A stretch of 64,000 nt of DNA from Ciona savignyi (taxonomy: Eukaryota; Chordata; Ascidiacea; Phlebobranchia; Cionidae), in the NCBI GenBank assembly GCA_000149265.1, contig CH002017.1, positions 415,929-479,928 of the forward strand, given 5' to 3'. Position numbers and translations under genes: made by a program. The first letter of the stretch is position 1. Each line of letters begins with the position of its first letter. This document shows positions 61,005 through 64,000 of this stretch, in pieces. Under the pieces are notes generated by a model that had not been told where the DNA came from, made no database searches, and saw only the letters and a list, made by a program, of their open reading frames with translations.

Positions 61005-62127
61005 ACTAATCCAAACCCACCCAGCGATAAAGAGATGTTACCAAATATACATCACATATGTAGTGGCAATTTTTGCCAAAATAATTAAACAAATCAAAAT
61101 AAAAACCAAGTTTGCCTGGGAGAATCCTTCTCCATACAAAATACAACGGCCCCAACATATACAACATACTGTACTTGATTCCACAACCTTACTGTAAATA
61201 GCTTAAGTTTTTATTAATATCCTTTGTTGTTCTATTCACTGGAATATTATATCCAAACCTATATTATTAAGCATAACTACAAGATAGTGCAAGAAATCAG
61301 AATCAACTGATATTCATTTACTTGAAAGAACCACCATGTTGATGACATCAGTAAATGGGAAACAGTTTAAAAATGGCAAAAAAATGTTGAAAGTCATACA
61401 AATCGCTATAAAACGAAAAGGGTATTTTGAGTAACGAAAACGTAATATGTGACCAAAAGCCCACAATCATAATAAGGCAAGGAAGAACAATTGTCATGTT
61501 AAAATGGATGTTAATGCACAATTATATAAAAAATAAAGTGTAAACACCCTAAATTGATAGCAGCTTTGTCAAATTATACAGAACTACAGTGGAAAAGTGC
61601 TCAAAAAGGGGGTTAGTGTTACCGGTTGGGTAAGTATTAGGTCTGGAGTTTTGTTAACATTTGTTACCCTTTTTTAAAGTACTACATGTGTATGAACACC
61701 TTGTCTTACAGATGATCACAAATAAAAGTAAAACAAAATAAAACAAATTAAAAAGTTTAAAAGAAGTACACACAAAGGCAGTGTTAAGTCTTATAAATAA
61801 AGACTTGGCAAGTGAGAACATAATTCGTAATTGCTATTTTGATACAGATATAAACTTAGCCGCATAAACAAAGAAAAAATGTTAAAATATATAAAGATAT
61901 GGACAAAAACTTGACCACTGTCTGCTGAATTCAAGGATCAAATTGGTGGTGGTATCACTCCGTTTAAGCTTAAATTTTGGTTCCTATTTGATTGTGGAGT
62001 TGTACATAAAGTTGCTTACTGAAGGACAGTGCATTGATCCAATTCCCCTCTTTATTAAAGTCTTTTTTGGACACACTCAGTATGTCAGATCAACTGATCA
62101 CAGGTGCTTAGAAGAAGGAAATAGAAA

Positions 62128-63705
62128 TCACATTTGTTCATTTTTCCGGCTTGATGACAAAAGTTGTTTATAAATGTTGATCGATGGTCTGGGTTGATCC
62201 TGCAGGTCCAATGTGATGATATTGTCAGCTAAGTAGCGCACATTTTTACCGTAGGTGAGGTACACTATGGTTGATCTTGATGTTAGGTGGAAGTCCTCTC
62301 TAAAGTAGGAGTTATGAATTAAAAGTTGAATTGGTACGGATTAGATTAGTTGCGCCGGGTATGTGATAGCACAAGGACCAGAAATGTAGGCTTCAACAGG
62401 CCCGTTACTCTATCTCCCGGAAGATTCAATAAATCTGGGGGAGTGGGGGCGATCTGCTAGTATGCTTATAGATATCGGTCCACATTTTTCACTGAGATAA
62501 ATAAAATATAATTCAAACTGTAGCATGGTAGGTGGAGGTTGAAAAACCAAGGGTTTTGGGTTCGAACTTTGCCTTGACATAAATGTAAAAACAGAATGAT
62601 TACAGAGGTGGTTACAGTTGTGTTTGATATAATTTTCTTTCTGTATATATGGATCAAAAAGTATTTAAAATATAATATTAAAACCATTCTTGTGATAAGT
62701 TAAATTAGTTGGGAATACGCTAAAACTAGTTGGGCTGTAATGCTAACAATCTTAACACGCGATATGCATTTCACTTAACAAGCAGTATGAAGATATTTAC
62801 CTTAAAAATCCCTTTAACAGCATATATAAAACAATTCTCTGCCAGTGTTGCCGGGTGAGAGTTGTATCCTTGTGTTTCCTACTTTTAGCATCCTGAATGG
62901 CAGCACCAACCAACTGTATCCCGGTCAATCGAACTCCGTCGCGCGAGTTTGATTTGATCATTCGTAAAATGGTTTTGCAAGCCTCGGTTATGTCATGCTG
63001 CGTGCTTTCTGTTGGTTATCACACATGTAAGCTAGAAATAAATTTAAATGTGGGAAAGTTATGGTTAAGGACAGTGCCAACAGCAAAAATTAATTACGTT
63101 GGAATATTAAATAAGGTAATCAGTTTACCAGCTGACGGGGGGCAAATTCTAAACATATCAAGCTTTTTGAGTAACATAATCATAACTTCCCAAAAAATTT
63201 AAAAAGTGCATTTTGCGAAGATACTGTTATGGGTGTTCTTTAGCATCTTTTTGGCACTGACAATAGTTAAAAATTAAAGTCTCTCTTACATTAAATGTAG
63301 GGCCTCGGCTACTCACATTTAAAACACCAAATTGCCTTTTATTTTGTACAAGCAAATAACAAAACAAGAAGTGTAAAATCTCTTTTTTAAGTGTTTAGAT
63401 GCAAGCCAATGGTTCTATGCTACTGTTTTTTACAGCACTGGCGTTATATAAAGTATAAAATAAAAATGGACTTTTGTATGTAACATTTTGTAAAAACACT
63501 TTTGTGAGACTTTAAATTGATAGTAATATTTGAAAAACTAAATTGATAGTAATATTTGGACCGGGTTAACATCTTCTACAAAATCTTGGAACTTTCAGTA
63601 AAACTTGACATACTTTGCAATCCTGAGCAGACGTCACATGAGTTGGAGCATTGACATTGTTCCAACACTTCCCCGAAGTGTGCAGCAAGCATTCCGCTCC
63701 GGCAA
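62128..63705 (-). CDS. recql: RECQL (RecQ1) DNA helicase, 3' exons only
   Basis: RecQ helicases unwind branched DNA with 3'-5' polarity. Only the C-terminal part is in the window, and the ATPase domain lies past the right edge. Exons (minus): 63705-63614, 63008-62801, 62299-62128; phases join. The first holds the zinc-binding motif (CRSGMLAAHFGEVLEQCQ, then CSNSCDVCSG) with four cysteines in RecQ spacing. The second is the start of the RQC winged helix (HDITEACKTILRMIKS, GVRLTGIQLVGAA, WQRIVLYMLLKGFLR). The third reads EDFHLTSRSTIVYLTYGKNV and ends SSRKNEQM with a stop at 62128-62130. The order zinc, RQC, and a short tail without an HRDC domain matches RECQL rather than BLM or WRN. AATAAA lies about 75 bp past the stop. 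Confidence 0.9.
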
Positions 63706-64000
63706 CTGAGAAGAAAACTTTGCAATTAAATGTGGATGATGATGATGTTTATTTACCAGTTGGTGTTTTTAAGTTGTTATAAAACTGGTAATTGACAGAA
63801 CGAAGTTGTGAACACTTCTTGCCTTTTTTAAAATATTTGTTAATTTTTATATCTTATCATTATGGTTACAGTTGAATGGGCCTTTAGATTTTAGAGAAAG
63901 GTTAAGTATAAGTAACCTTTATTTTTTGCCCAAAAAATTAATGGCAATAAATAAATTGGATGTAGATCGAAGGTTTTTTACAGATAAATTGTGCAAAAGC
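63706..64000 (-). other. RECQL intron at window edge
   Basis: AT-rich sequence upstream of the first visible RECQL exon. I see no further exon before the right edge. Confidence 0.5.

Larger units (their letters stand above)
59699..62127. other. Intergenic region between DNAJC2 start and RECQL end
   Basis: The DNAJC2 promoter should lie just right of 59698. The region holds the interrupted SINE at 60437-61004 and the RECQL 3' UTR with AATAAA (minus) at 62051-62056. The rest is AT-rich with no domain-bearing frame. Confidence 0.6.

Noticed and set aside
62897-63202. Plus-strand frame starting MAAPTNCIPVNR
   Set aside because: It is the reverse of a RECQL exon whose minus frame matches the RQC domain and has proper splice sites.

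Overview
The window reads as animal nuclear DNA from a compact, AT-rich genome. Short GC-richer exons are separated by AT-rich introns that are mostly a few hundred bases long. The gene set (NUAK-type kinase, Brambleberry, DNAJC2, RECQL and a LENG9-like RNA-end protein) and the repeat types (tRNA-derived SINEs, a LOA/I-type LINE, a Mag-like Ty3/Gypsy element, small inverted-repeat elements) fit an invertebrate chordate. My best guess is a sea squirt such as Ciona. That is inference; no ribosomal or mitochondrial marker is present.

Layout, left to right. (1) 48-5505, minus: LENG9-like gene, MJ1316 domain plus 2H phosphoesterase (AKAP7-like) domain. (2) 5506-8411: intergenic, with a long-inverted-repeat element at 5713-6211. 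(3) 8412-29502, minus: complete NUAK kinase gene in seven exons, with a 10.5 kb first intron. (4) 29503-32461: shared upstream region of two divergent genes, with a 100-N assembly gap. (5) 32462-39849, plus: brambleberry (nuclear envelope fusion). (6) 41194-51616, minus: LOA/I-type LINE whose 5' UTR is split by a recent Ty3/Gypsy LTR element (46197-51003). (7) 51778-59698, minus: complete DNAJC2 gene in twelve exons. (8) 59699-62127: intergenic, with a SINE interrupted by a hAT-type MITE. (9) 62128 to beyond the right edge, minus: the 3' exons of RECQL.

Exon borders were placed by checking that splice phases join in frame. This closes at every junction of NUAK, DNAJC2 and the visible RECQL exons, and at all but one place in brambleberry (between exons 2 and 3). 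It also closes across LENG9, where only the tiny last exon is weak. The five host genes are not an operon and I see no shared pathway. The two closest neighbours by theme are DNAJC2 (ribosome-associated chaperone and chromatin factor) and RECQL (DNA helicase), but nothing in the sequence links them.

Most of the unusual structure comes from repeats touching gene structure. An antisense SINE head supplies the 3' splice site of a LENG9 exon. Another SINE ends next to the acceptor of a brambleberry exon. A minisatellite runs straight into another brambleberry acceptor. A 35-bp tandem duplication copies a DNAJC2 splice donor. I found no CRISPR array, no bacterial feature and no clear candidate for a wholly new system.
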